Assembly (NCBI GenBank): GCA_964530625.1 | Contig: CAZHAK010000008.1 | Span: forward strand, 1 to 64,000 | Direction of reading: 5' to 3' | Origin: JABWCQ01 sp964530625 | GTDB taxonomy: Bacteria; Electryoneota; RPQS01 | Length of the DNA stretch: 64,000 bases | In this document: piece by piece, positions 42,435-50,950 of the stretch | How the letters are laid out: every line of letters begins with the position of its first letter | Position numbering within the stretch: the stretch's first letter is position 1 | The notes under the pieces: generated by a model | The model's database searches: none | Told to the model about the DNA's origin: nothing | What the model saw: only the letters and a program-made list of their open reading frames with translations | Program-made: the position numbers and the translations under genes

Positions 42435-43591
42435 AGTTCTTTCTTGTTCTCCTCCTCCCCCTCCTCTTCCTCTCCTGCGCCGAGCTGCACCACACTCCGC
42501 CGGCGCTTGACCCCGCGCTCGGCCCGGAACTGAAGAGCTATATCGAAACGCACAGGCAAACCCCCGCCGATTACGTAGTCAGCAAGTTTGAAGACCGCGA
42601 TGTGGTGATTCTGGGAGAGTTTCATCGGATTAAAGAAAACGTCGAACTGATTCAGGAGTTGATTCCGCGCTGCTATGGCCGCGGAATTCATGTGCTCGCC
42701 ACCGAGTTCGCCCGCCGTGAAGATCAACACATGATTGACAGCTTGTTAAGCGGCTCCTCTTATCATGAGTCGCTGGCACAGCAAATCACATTCAATCAAT
42801 TTGCCTTCTGGGGATTTCAAGAGTACGTGGACATTTTCAAAGCCGCGTGGCAGCTCAATTCGCAATTGCCCGACAGTCTTCCGAAGTTCCGCATTCTCGG
42901 CATGAATGATTCTCCTGATTGGTCGCATGTCGAGTCAAACGACGACCGCGACAATTCCGATATTATGAAAAAAGTCTGGCAAGGCGGCGGCGAGGACAAG
43001 TGGGCGAAAGTAGTCACCGATGCCGTCGCCCAAGGCGAAAAAGTCTTGGTCTATTGCGGCATTCATCACGGGTTCACATCATACAAACAGCCAATAGTCA
43101 ACAACGGAAAATTTGTGCGCTTTGAAGACACACGCATGGGCAACTACGTGAAGTCCGCGCTCGGCGACCGCGTGATGACGGTGTATCTGCACGCCATCTG
43201 GCCACCCAAAACCGGCTACGGCGGAATTTACGTCTATGCGGCAGACGGACAAATTGACGCGCTCTTCGCAGACCTCGACTCAACACATTATCCCGTCGGC
43301 TTCGATTTGCAAAACTCGCCTTTCGGAAAACTCAGCGGCAAGACTTCCGTCTATAGTCAAGGCTACGAGAATTTCACACTCAGCGATTTCGCCGACGGCT
43401 GGATCTTCCAAGGCCCCATCTCAAAATATTCCGGCGTCACACCAATTGAGAATTTCATCAACAGCACGAACTACGAAACCGCCAAACGCCAATCGCCCAA
43501 CCCCAGCCTCCGCAAAATGACCATCACCGAACTGAACAAAGTCATAGCCCAAGACGCAAAAATGGCATGGTGGCTGGGACGCTATCAATAA
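42431..43591 (+). CDS. ChaN/TraB-like lipoprotein
   Basis: 386 residues. Signal peptide with lipobox FLSC (Cys 16). The core (about 50-225) has the pattern of the EreA/ChaN/TraB superfamily: VVILGEFHRIKENVELIQEL with Glu-Phe-His, LATEFARRED with another Glu, and VYCGIHHGFTSY with the His pair. ChaN-like proteins bind haem or act as hydrolases; TraB/TIKI relatives are proteases. Which applies is unclear. The C-terminal third (about 290-386) is specific to this protein. Its ATG overlaps the serpin stop by four bases, so the two lipoproteins are made together. Terminator at 43641. Confidence 0.72.
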   Translation: MKFFLVLLLPLLFLSCAELHHTPPALDPALGPELKSYIETHRQTPADYVVSKFEDRDVVILGEFHRIKENVELIQELIPRCYGRGIHVLATEFARREDQHMIDSLLSGSSYHESLAQQITFNQFAFWGFQEYVDIFKAAWQLNSQLPDSLPKFRILGMNDSPDWSHVESNDDRDNSDIMKKVWQGGGEDKWAKVVTDAVAQGEKVLVYCGIHHGFTSYKQPIVNNGKFVRFEDTRMGNYVKSALGDRVMTVYLHAIWPPKTGYGGIYVYAADGQIDALFADLDSTHYPVGFDLQNSPFGKLSGKTSVYSQGYENFTLSDFADGWIFQGPISKYSGVTPIENFINSTNYETAKRQSPNPSLRKMTITELNKVIAQDAKMAWWLGRYQ

Positions 43592-43640
43592 CATATATAT
43601 GTAGAGACGGGTGGCAATCCGCCCGTCAAAATGATTTATC

Positions 43641-43670
43641 AAAAGCCGAGGCAGACCGCCTCGGCTTTTT
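43641..43670 (+). terminator. Terminator of the serpin-ChaN-like operon
   Basis: AAAAGCCGAGGC, loop AGACC, GCCTCGGCTTTTT: perfect 12-bp stem with T-run. Its stem GCCGAGG/CCTCGGC is reused at 45982-46005. Confidence 0.85.
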
Positions 43671-43816
43671 GCGTTGTTGTGTGATAACACGACAAAAGCT
43701 CACTTGCGAAACGTGCTGCGCACGCGACACCCTTTAAGATATATTTTATCAATCACTTGGCAAGCTATCGATATTCATAATCTATCTCGGATGTATGAGA
43801 ATTCATGTCACGCCTC

Positions 43817-43905
43817 TTGACAAAGCCCCCTTTTTTTTTGATTTTGTATTAGCACCCAAGCCGCCGGGACAGTGCGGCGCCCAAAGTACTTTTTCTTTCG
43901 GGAGG
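43817..43905 (+). promoter_or_regulatory. Promoter/leader of cassette 1 with conserved hairpin
   Basis: TTGACA at 43817-43822, then a T-run, then CCCAAGCCGCCGGGA-CA-GTGCGGC (43855-43878) that folds as GCCGC...GCGGC, and the ribosome site GGAGG (43901-43905) five bases before the ATG. The same order of elements is found at 48485-48568. Confidence 0.55.
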
Positions 43906-43910
43906 TTGCT

Positions 43911-44390
43911 ATGAAAAGCCTTCTATTGTCAGGACTGCTTTTGGTCGGACTCTGTTCGATTTGTCTTGGTCAAACGGATGATCCGGGATGTAACTTGTAT
44001 GCGTCGCAGAAGGATTCTGATTGTGATGGAGAGTCCACATGCGCAACTGCGACAAACTGCCCAACTGTTTCATTTAAAGTTGTTTGTAACGACACATACT
44101 GGATCAAGGCGTGGACGGATTGCGGCTTGACGCATTGCGCTCATTGTGCATCATGCGTAAGCATTTACACCGATCCACCGGGAGCAACGCCTGTATACTT
44201 TCTTAGCACTGAGGAGGAATGCGATGAAACCGAGTGCTGTCAAGTCGTTACTACTACGTTGACTGCCGGAAACTACCTGCTGAAAATTTGTCTCGTACCA
44301 TGCAATGAGGTGGACGCCGAAACTTGCTGCGGTGGCGCTCCGTGCGTTGCGTGGGGAGAGATTTCAAAGTATTCACTTAGTTGCGAATAA
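43911..44390 (+). CDS. Small secreted cysteine-rich protein, paralogue 1
   Basis: 159 residues from the ATG at 43911, set by GGAGG five bases upstream. Signal peptide MKSLLLSGLLLVGLCSICLG, then QTDDPGC. The mature part has more than 20 cysteines in a beta-rich frame (CAHCASCV, EECDETECCQV, CLVPCNEVDAETCCGG, CVAW), which implies disulfide-stabilised extracellular structure. Not recognised as a known family. The paralogue at 48574 shares the signal peptide, TDDPGC and the C-terminal ending. It is followed with overlap by a T9SS beta-helix gene; it may bind that protein or be its periplasmic or surface partner. Confidence 0.8.
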   Translation: MKSLLLSGLLLVGLCSICLGQTDDPGCNLYASQKDSDCDGESTCATATNCPTVSFKVVCNDTYWIKAWTDCGLTHCAHCASCVSIYTDPPGATPVYFLSTEEECDETECCQVVTTTLTAGNYLLKICLVPCNEVDAETCCGGAPCVAWGEISKYSLSCE

Positions 44391-45958
44391 GCTCATTTGC
44401 GATTTCGTTATTCCTGCTTGTACTGTTAAGCAGAGAAGCTGACAGCCGAATAGTCACTGTGCCTGACGATGTTCCGACTGTCCAGGCCGGACTCGATGAC
44501 TTAACAAACGACGATACTCTGTTTGTCCGAGCTGGCGTGTATCATGAAGCATTGGTCGCTCCAGCTCTGCATTTTTTCATGCTCGGCGAACTTGCGACAG
44601 ACTCCTCGGAGATCGACCGGCCACTGATTGATGCGTCGGAATTGCACCTCAATGACACGATTCCGCTTCTAATGCTTCCCGATTCTTCAGTAGCAACGAT
44701 CAAGCGGTTTTGGTTTGAGAATCGCAATAGAGCCGGCATTGTCTGCAGAAGCAACGGTATCTTCATTGATTCTTGCGTCATAGACTCCGCCTTTAAAGGA
44801 TTTGAGTATTCGCGTGACAGTGCGAACGTAACCGTGCATATCACTAATTCTCTGTTTAGAGGCAACATAGAGCGGTGTGTTCAAGTCCGACGGGGAAACA
44901 GCTTGCGTGCGGTGAATTGCGAGTTTAGTGGAGGCGCTCTCCATCGGCGCACTCTTGTGACGGCAAGCAATTCGTTCATAGATTCGTGTATTTTTTTTTC
45001 CGACTTTCCGAAGTCTCTCTTGTACTGCTGGTCAGGTCCGCACATTGTGTCGAATTGTCGCTTTGGACCCGCCATTGCAAACTACGGAGAGGCGCTTGTT
45101 GATATGGGGCAAGGTACAATCCAATTCTATAACAACGTTTTCGAAGATTGCGTCTTCGACTCACATGTGCTGCGCGTGCGGTCCACGCTTGGTGACAGTG
45201 TTTTGGTAGTCGACAACATTTTTCGCGAATGTACAGGATCTAACACTGCGTTCCTCGCACAGGGCGTTCTTGGAAATGGAGTTGAAGATACAGATGCACA
45301 GATAGGCCCGACATTTTCAGATAACTTGTTTGTAGAGTGTTCTGGTAACAGTTTTGTTGACGATATCTATCTTGTGCCTTTCAGTCCTTCGCTTATTGCT
45401 GGCAACCACTTTGTCCGGGATCGCTGGAACGGCTTGCCGTCAATTGCAATGAGCCCCAGCCCTTGGCAGCCCACTCCAGCGGTTCTGCGGAGCAATGTGT
45501 TTGATGAGTGCGGCTACGCAGTGCTCGGACACGGTGCCGCTGACGGACGATTAAACTATTGGGGGCATAGTTCAGGTCCTTACCATGAAACATTGAATCC
45601 GACTGGTCTTGGTGACACACTAATAGGCGATATGCAATTCATTCCCTGGCTGGGCGACACCACGAGCGATATTGCTTCTCATTCAGAGATTGACAAAGAC
45701 TTCTCCATTTCGGTTCACCCCAACCCTTTCAACTCTTCAGCCACCATCGAATACGCTCTGACTCGCGAGCAAGATGTGAAACTGGAGATCTTTGATGTGT
45801 TGGGTCGCAATGTCGAAACAATTCTTAATGACCGCCAGAGCGCGGGTGTCCACAGTATTCTTTGGAACGCCGAGAGCCAGCCTTCTGGAGTTTATTTCGC
45901 AACACTGTCTTCACCGCAGTCAAACTTTCGGGCCGTTAAACTTCTTCTCCTGAAATAG
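44381..45958 (+). CDS. T9SS-sorted right-handed beta-helix protein, paralogue 1
   Basis: 525 residues. The start is most likely TTG at 44381, ten bases before the end of the cysteine-rich gene; no ATG fits the signal peptide (RISSFAISLFLLVLLSREADS). The body (about 25-430) is a parallel beta-helix: the opening VTVPDDVPTVQAGLDDLTND is typical of pectate-lyase-like and Nos-type helices, followed by rungs such as GIFIDSCVIDSAFKGF, VHITNSLFRGN, LRAVNCEF and FSDNLFVECSGNSFVDD. Catalytic residues are not evident, so adhesin or polysaccharide-binding is as likely as lyase. C-terminal T9SS domain VHPNPFNSSATIEYALT...SGVYFATLSS...VKLLLLK. Highly similar to 49056-50630. Confidence 0.88.
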   Translation: MRISSFAISLFLLVLLSREADSRIVTVPDDVPTVQAGLDDLTNDDTLFVRAGVYHEALVAPALHFFMLGELATDSSEIDRPLIDASELHLNDTIPLLMLPDSSVATIKRFWFENRNRAGIVCRSNGIFIDSCVIDSAFKGFEYSRDSANVTVHITNSLFRGNIERCVQVRRGNSLRAVNCEFSGGALHRRTLVTASNSFIDSCIFFSDFPKSLLYCWSGPHIVSNCRFGPAIANYGEALVDMGQGTIQFYNNVFEDCVFDSHVLRVRSTLGDSVLVVDNIFRECTGSNTAFLAQGVLGNGVEDTDAQIGPTFSDNLFVECSGNSFVDDIYLVPFSPSLIAGNHFVRDRWNGLPSIAMSPSPWQPTPAVLRSNVFDECGYAVLGHGAADGRLNYWGHSSGPYHETLNPTGLGDTLIGDMQFIPWLGDTTSDIASHSEIDKDFSISVHPNPFNSSATIEYALTREQDVKLEIFDVLGRNVETILNDRQSAGVHSILWNAESQPSGVYFATLSSPQSNFRAVKLLLLK

Positions 45959-45981
45959 CGTCAGAATTATCACGATCAAAA

Positions 45982-46007
45982 AAGCCGAGGCAACCACCTC
46001 GGCTTCT
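45982..46007. terminator. Bidirectional terminator between convergent T9SS genes
   Basis: AAGCCGAGG, loop CAACCA, CCTCGGCTT, with A-run before and TCTT after. It serves the beta-helix gene (plus) and the gene at 46027 (minus). Confidence 0.7.
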
Positions 46008-46026
46008 TGCGTTGAAGTTTTCAGTG

Positions 46027-47730
46027 TTACTTCAGCAGCACCATTTTCTTCGACAACGAGAAACCGCTGTACTCAAGCCGATAGAAATAAAGTCCGCTTG
46101 GTAGTTCCGCTCCGTCAAATGAAATCGCATGCACTCCATCCGCAAGAGCTCCATTGACCAATACAGTCACCTCGCGCCCATTCAAATCAAACACACGCAG
46201 CAAAACTTCACCCGGCTCATTGATTGAAAATTCAATCGTCGTCTCCGGGTTGAACGGATTGGGGAAATTCTGCGCCAACGCAAAACCTCCGATAACTTCC
46301 GGATTAGCTTGCGGGGTTGCCGATGCCATCGCCAGTCTCGTCAAGTCGCCGTTCATCTCTTCTGCATACAGCGTGTACGAATACGTTTGGCCATTCATCA
46401 CATTGCGATCACGATAAGAGTAGCTCTCGCCCGTCGCGCTATTGGACGCTGGCAACACAGTCAGTAGTGCTTCACCACGATACAACTTGAAGCTTGACAA
46501 ATCCTGCTCCGAACTTGTCTGCCAATTCAGGATAACTTCGCCATCACTCGGAATCGCTGTGAAGCTCGCCAGTTCCACACCAAGAAATCCTTCCAGCGCC
46601 AAACAAACAGAACCCTCAGTCAGTCCGACAATCGTATTGTGCCAATAAGGATCTTCCTGACCGGGCACACCGGGATTACCGTCATGCAGTTCCCACACAC
46701 CCGGATCAAAGTGCCACGTCGCCGGATTGCCGCCGCCCGTGCACAAATCATCGCAACCGCCGGTAATTGAAAGCAGCGGCGGCTCAGCAGGATTCGGATT
46801 GTCCGCACTCACGATGATATTCAACGGCTCGTTCGGCAGCACATACCCGCAGGCGATACTGATCTGTCCCGCCGAAGCGCCAAGCTCGACATAGTTGTTG
46901 AATGCATTGCAATCCACAATTTGCAGTTTGTGCGGCCCACCCGCGCCGTCGTCTCCCGCCCATTCAATCGTGACATGATAGATACCGGCAGATAGAGTCA
47001 GGCAACCGCAACTCCCCTGCGGATAACAAACATTATTTAGGTCAACATTGTCATTCGCAACACAAAGACTCGATCCGCAAAACGTCGTGCCGACTTTTAT
47101 GATGTTGGACGCCTGTCCTTCGCAAACACGAAACTTCCAATTACTCGTGTAAGGCAGTGTCACCGCGTAATGATGATCCGCGCCGTCTCCGTCACAGCAA
47201 TCATCGCGCTGAAAGGTCGTGCCATTTACACTCGCCGGAGCGACCACCGCTTGCGGCTCACAATTGCCACCTGTGTAGTTACACGCTCCTACGCTCGATA
47301 ACAGGAATTCAGATACGACAACTCCGCTCACTCCGCCGAAATGAATAAAATATTGCACCCCAAATTCGGAACACCATGTTGCCGTCACACCGTTTGAGTT
47401 GCTTGAACACCAAGTGTCGTCCGTTCCTCCCACGCAGACCAAGGACCCGCAGGTCCCCCGAAAAATTTGCACTGCGTCATCCGAGTTGTTGGAATTGAAG
47501 CAGGTCGAAAATCTCAGCAGCGTGCCGTCGCCGATCACCGAATACCAAATCCCGTTTTGCGGCACAGCATTACCACACGGAGTCAGCACATCCGTCGCCG
47601 CTCCCGTTGTGTTCGCAGTCGAATTAGTCGGAATCGTCAACACCAGCGCATCGCTGCAATCATCCTGCGGATGAAACGCCCAAACCTTTGTGAATCCAAG
47701 CAAACAAAGCGAAATTACGAAGTAGCGCAT
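46027..47730 (-). CDS. T9SS-sorted secreted protein with PPC-like and Fn3 domains
   Basis: 567 residues from the ATG at 47730, set by GGGAG seven bases upstream and by the signal peptide MRYFVISLCLLGFTKVWA. Two or three PPC-like beta-sandwich segments rich in Cys (about 20-280): CSDALVLTIPTNSTANTTGA, NGIWYSVIGDGTLLRFSTC, LRFSTCF, HYAVTLPYTSNWKFRVCEG, GIYHVTIEWAGDDGAGG. These are like the N-x-WY-x-G-x-G modules of secreted FCB proteins. A single Fn3 domain (about 400-480, GEVILNWQTSSEQDLSSFKL) precedes the sorting domain (FPNPFNPETTIEFSI ... SGLYFYRLEY ... KKMVLLK). Ligand unknown. Sits between the duplicated cassettes on the opposite strand. Confidence 0.86.
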   Translation of the reverse strand: MRYFVISLCLLGFTKVWAFHPQDDCSDALVLTIPTNSTANTTGAATDVLTPCGNAVPQNGIWYSVIGDGTLLRFSTCFNSNNSDDAVQIFRGTCGSLVCVGGTDDTWCSSNSNGVTATWCSEFGVQYFIHFGGVSGVVVSEFLLSSVGACNYTGGNCEPQAVVAPASVNGTTFQRDDCCDGDGADHHYAVTLPYTSNWKFRVCEGQASNIIKVGTTFCGSSLCVANDNVDLNNVCYPQGSCGCLTLSAGIYHVTIEWAGDDGAGGPHKLQIVDCNAFNNYVELGASAGQISIACGYVLPNEPLNIIVSADNPNPAEPPLLSITGGCDDLCTGGGNPATWHFDPGVWELHDGNPGVPGQEDPYWHNTIVGLTEGSVCLALEGFLGVELASFTAIPSDGEVILNWQTSSEQDLSSFKLYRGEALLTVLPASNSATGESYSYRDRNVMNGQTYSYTLYAEEMNGDLTRLAMASATPQANPEVIGGFALAQNFPNPFNPETTIEFSINEPGEVLLRVFDLNGREVTVLVNGALADGVHAISFDGAELPSGLYFYRLEYSGFSLSKKMVLLK

Positions 47731-47764
47731 GTCCGGTCTCCCCTGAATTGAATGGTTTTCCCAC

Positions 47765-47792
47765 AATATATAGCAAATGCAATGAGTAACAA
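47765..47792 (-). promoter_or_regulatory. Possible promoter of the PPC/Fn3 T9SS gene
   Basis: On the minus strand TTGTTA (47792-47787), 16-base spacer, TATATT (47770-47765). The ATG is 35 bases beyond the -10. Confidence 0.45.
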
Positions 47793-47960
47793 TAGCCCGG
47801 CAGGGTCAATATAAATGAGTTTGTAACCGTATAAAAACAAACAAGTAATCAACTTTATCCAGTTCTCGCGCGCAAGCACCCCAATGCCCAGCGCCTGTAT
47901 CATTGCAACCATTCGCCCGCCTCCGGGTTCTTTTAAGGGAAGCCCCACCATGGAGACCGA

Positions 47961-48140
47961 ATGAATTCGGCCAGCTTTACTGAGATTTACGATCAGCCTT
48001 ATAACGATGTCGGGCGCTACCTCCTGCACCGATCCGCAGACGCATACACAGCAACTTTCGACGGTCGTGGCTTAGAACAAACTCGACGCAAACGGCGCGC
48101 AGCAAAGCCGCAGCATGTCCTTAGTGAAGTAGCACTCTGA
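47961..48140 (+). pseudogene. Possible ECF sigma-factor fragment
   Basis: A 59-codon frame (ATG at 47961, GGAG six bases upstream). The N-terminal third, SFTEIYDQPYNDVGRYLLHR followed by SADAYTA, resembles region 2.1 of ECF sigma factors (F-x-x-IYD-x-Y...V-RYLL-R...DA-x-x-A). After that the expected EDLTQETF segment is missing and the sequence becomes basic and featureless. I read it as a decayed remnant. It could also be chance. Confidence 0.3.
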
Positions 48141-48484
48141 TCTCGCCCAAATCCGTCTACGTATAAGGGGGAATTAAAGGGGGCTTCCGAAGAAACTAAA
48201 AGAAGATGCACAACCTCGACTCTTTCATGTCCATTCACTCAATCATCATACTTCTATAATTCTGCCCTCCTGAAGCCGCCGCGGCTGAAGAATCCCTCTG
48301 AAAAACACATTGGTCAATAAAAACTAGGTCGTGCTTCCAAGCACAACATCCGCTTCCCACAAAAATACTCCACTGCGTAAATCTCTTCCCACTCACCGCC
48401 CCGTAAAGAAAACAATCTCAGCCGCTTACAAGATCTAAAGTTGGCATTGTTTCCGCCACTTTCCCCCACCCCTACCTATCCGAC

Positions 48485-48568
48485 TTGACAAAGTCATTTT
48501 TATTTTTTGCTTTACTATCAGCAACCCAAGCCGCCGGGATTGCGCGGCACGTCTAACCACCTCGGAGG
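48485..48568 (+). promoter_or_regulatory. Promoter/leader of cassette 2 with conserved hairpin
   Basis: TTGACA (48485-48490), TACTAT (48513-48518), then CCCAAGCCGCCGGGATTGCGCGGC in two parts (48525-48548) with the GCCGC...GCGGC stem, and GGAGG (48564-48568). Parallels 43817-43905 element by element. Confidence 0.55.
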
Positions 48569-48573
48569 TTGCT

Positions 48574-49056
48574 ATGAAGAGCCTTGTAGTGTCAGGTCTG
48601 ATTTTTTTGGTTGGGCTCTGTTCGATTTGTCTTGGACAGACGGATGATCCGGGATGTTACTTCAGCAAGTCTGTGAAGGATTTTGGTTGCGGAACAAGCG
48701 GAACAAATTACGCCAATCCCACAGGCTGCACATCTGTCGCCTTCCACGTTCAATGCGCCGGACTGATTCGCTTTGCGGCAGGGACAACATGCACAAGCTC
48801 AGACTGCGACGATTGCGCGGTTTGCGTTAGGATTGTTGAACAAGGAGGGAATGGCCAGGAGTATCATGCCTTCTCCACTTATGGAAGCTGTGGTGAAGGA
48901 GCTTGCTGTGTGACAAGCTCGGTAAACTTACCTGACGGTGACTTTATCATGTACGTTTGCTTGATTCCTTGCCCGAGCGGAGGCTCCTGCTGCACGGGTG
49001 GACAAAGTTGCAATGCATGGGGAATTGCTTCAAGCGATCCAGTTAGTTGCCCGTGA
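48574..49056 (+). CDS. Small secreted cysteine-rich protein, paralogue 2
   Basis: 160 residues. Signal peptide MKSLVVSGLIFLVGLCSICLG, then QTDDPGC as in paralogue 1. The mature region has about 20 cysteines (CTSSDCDDCAVCVRI, SCGEGACCVTSSV, CLIPCPSGGSCC). The number and order of the C-terminal cysteines match paralogue 1 (CLVPC...CC-GG versus CLIPC...CC-GG, then C-AWG). Not a known family to me. The ribosome site GGAGG is five bases upstream. The stop overlaps the ATG of the beta-helix gene by one base (TGATG), a tight coupling that argues for a physical partnership. Confidence 0.8.
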   Translation: MKSLVVSGLIFLVGLCSICLGQTDDPGCYFSKSVKDFGCGTSGTNYANPTGCTSVAFHVQCAGLIRFAAGTTCTSSDCDDCAVCVRIVEQGGNGQEYHAFSTYGSCGEGACCVTSSVNLPDGDFIMYVCLIPCPSGGSCCTGGQSCNAWGIASSDPVSCP

Positions 49057-50630
49057 TGTTGCTCCGGCTTGCATTCGCTTTCTGCTTGATATCTTGCCAG
49101 AGCGCTGAGGCTCGAGTGGTCCGCGTACCGCTGGAGGCGCCAACGATTCAAGCGGGGCTGGATAGCCTCAATGACGGGGATACTGTTTGGGTGGCGCGCG
49201 GCCCGACGTATCAGGAGTTCCTAACTGCTCTGCCTATCCGGTTCACCATGCTTGGTCAATTCAATGATGATTCAAGTGCCCTTGGACTCATCGAGCTGAA
49301 TGCGACAAACTTACCTATAGACGATACCACCGCCGTCCTGACCCTGCCTCCGCTTGCAAGTGCCACGATAGAAAATTTTAGCTTTCGAAACGAAGATCGC
49401 TACGGAGTACGGAGCCGGGCGGATAGTATCACACTCCGCAACTGCCGCTTTGAGTCCATGAGCTACGGAGTACGCGATGTGTTAGATAGCATTGCTTCGG
49501 TGTTCACGCTTGATCATTGCAGTTTCCGGAGCATCGCATGGTATGCAGTCCTGACTCGCCCAGGAAACTTCTTGAGTGCGACCAATTGTGACTTTCATGG
49601 TGCGGGACTAGACCCGGGGATTCCTTTGGTCGCCTCAAATAAAATGATCATTGACTCTTGCAGTTTTGAAAGTAATATTGGTCGAACCTTGCTCAGCGCG
49701 TCTCGCGGCCCTCACAGTATTACTAATTGCGTTTTCGGCTCCGTTGATATGGATAGTCCTGCGCCATTAGTTAGACTTAGACACGGCATTATTCGATTCG
49801 CGAACAATACATTCAGAAATTGTACATACTATACTCATGTTTTGGATATAAACTCGAACATGGGCGATTCACTTGAGATTGTCGGAAACACTTTTGATCG
49901 CTGTCGCGCTACATCTGAGGGCATCATGGCGTTTGGGGTTCTGACTGTCGAGACGGCCACGGAAGGCTTGGAGCGCGGCGCGCTTATCGCTGACAACACG
50001 TTCATAGAGTGCTCTGGCAACCGGGCCGTGGATGATATTGTTCCTTCCGTGTATTTCCCTGCTCTTATCACCGGCAATAGTTTTATTCGAGACAGCAACA
50101 ACGGACTTGCCACTATTTATGCCGGAAATCCAGTCTGGCAGCAGACACCGCTGACACTGAGAAACAACGTATGGGACAACTGCGGCTACGCGTTTTATCT
50201 CGGCGCGACCGCAGATGCGCGTTGGAACGACTGGGGAGAGCCGACCGGGCCTTTTCATGCTTCTTATAATCCCGGCGGCCAAGGAGACACAATTGACGGC
50301 CCGGTTCCATTTATCCCATGGCTCGGTGACACCACGAGCGTAGTTCCTTCGCATCCGGAAGTTGTGAGTGATCTTTCAGTTTCGGTTCACCCCAATCCCT
50401 TCAACTCCACGGTCACCATCGAATACGCTCTGACTCGCGAGCAAGATGTGAAACTGGAAATCTTCGATGTGCTTGGCCGCAACGTGGAAACGATCTTCGA
50501 CCACCGCCAGACCGCGGGGGTGCACGGTGTCCTCTGGCAAGCGAATGAGTTTACCTCCGGCGTTTATTTCGCAAGACTGTCATCTCCGCTTTCAAACCCT
50601 CAAACTGTCAAACTGCTCCTCTTGAAATAG
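49056..50630 (+). CDS. T9SS-sorted right-handed beta-helix protein, paralogue 2
   Basis: 524 residues from the ATG at 49056, which overlaps the TGA of the cysteine-rich gene. Signal peptide MLLRLAFAFCLISCQSAEA. It opens RVVRVPLEAPTIQAGLDSL like paralogue 1. Rungs include YGVRSRADSITLRNCRFESM, VFTLDHCSFRS, FLSATNCDFHGAG, MIIDSCSFESN, HSITNCVFG and ALITGNSFIRDSNNG. The end (VHPNPFNSTVTIEYALTREQ ... SGVYFARLSS ... VKLLLLK) is a T9SS type A domain nearly identical to that of paralogue 1. No lyase catalytic site recognised. It probably coats or decorates the surface, or binds polysaccharide. Confidence 0.9.
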   Translation: MLLRLAFAFCLISCQSAEARVVRVPLEAPTIQAGLDSLNDGDTVWVARGPTYQEFLTALPIRFTMLGQFNDDSSALGLIELNATNLPIDDTTAVLTLPPLASATIENFSFRNEDRYGVRSRADSITLRNCRFESMSYGVRDVLDSIASVFTLDHCSFRSIAWYAVLTRPGNFLSATNCDFHGAGLDPGIPLVASNKMIIDSCSFESNIGRTLLSASRGPHSITNCVFGSVDMDSPAPLVRLRHGIIRFANNTFRNCTYYTHVLDINSNMGDSLEIVGNTFDRCRATSEGIMAFGVLTVETATEGLERGALIADNTFIECSGNRAVDDIVPSVYFPALITGNSFIRDSNNGLATIYAGNPVWQQTPLTLRNNVWDNCGYAFYLGATADARWNDWGEPTGPFHASYNPGGQGDTIDGPVPFIPWLGDTTSVVPSHPEVVSDLSVSVHPNPFNSTVTIEYALTREQDVKLEIFDVLGRNVETIFDHRQTAGVHGVLWQANEFTSGVYFARLSSPLSNPQTVKLLLLK

Positions 50631-50715
50631 CCCCCTCGCCTCCCCAACCCCCAGCTTTTCCCCTAACTCTACCTTGAACAAACGTTTACTAACTCCAATA
50701 AAATAGAACTAACAC

Positions 50716-50744
50716 TTGACAAACGCAATTTCATGTCGTATATT
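50716..50744 (+). promoter_or_regulatory. Orphan consensus promoter
   Basis: TTGACA (50716-50721), 17-base spacer, TATATT (50739-50744): the best promoter match of the window, with no gene behind it on the plus strand. A small RNA or a decayed third cassette is possible. Confidence 0.6.
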
Positions 50745-50950
50745 AAGCACAGCTAATCAACCAAACCACCCACAGAGGAACCCGGCGGAGTGATCAACCG
50801 TGTCCGGCCTGACGTTTCCCCCTCGCTTTAGCGGGGGGGTTAGGGGAGGTAAAGAAGGTCAGCAAGAACCTTGTTGTGCTGGTAACGTCAAGTAACTCAG
50901 AACGGGCGAAAACGATCCACTACTTCAGCAAACACCGCATCGAAACCAAC

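Larger units (their letters stand above)
43592..43910. other. Intergenic region with terminator and cassette-1 leader
   Basis: Holds the terminator at 43641, then about 140 bases of AT-rich sequence without a reading frame worth reporting, then TTGACA (43817) and the conserved leader of the cysteine-rich protein gene. Confidence 0.6.
47731..48573. other. Gene-poor region between cassettes
   Basis: 843 bases: the promoter of the gene at 46027, a decayed sigma-factor-like fragment (47961-48140), about 340 bases in which I see no gene or RNA, and the leader of cassette 2. Minus-strand frames at 47715-48029 and 48017-48238 look non-coding. Confidence 0.5.

Noticed and set aside
47715..48238. Minus-strand frames of 104 and 73 codons upstream of the PPC/Fn3 gene
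   Set aside because: They overlap the promoter and signal-peptide start of that gene and have no ribosome site or domain.
43855..48548. Cyclic di-GMP riboswitch in the cassette leaders
   Set aside because: AAGCC-CCGG text recalls GEMM, but the element is too short and lacks the second helix and tetraloop receptor.
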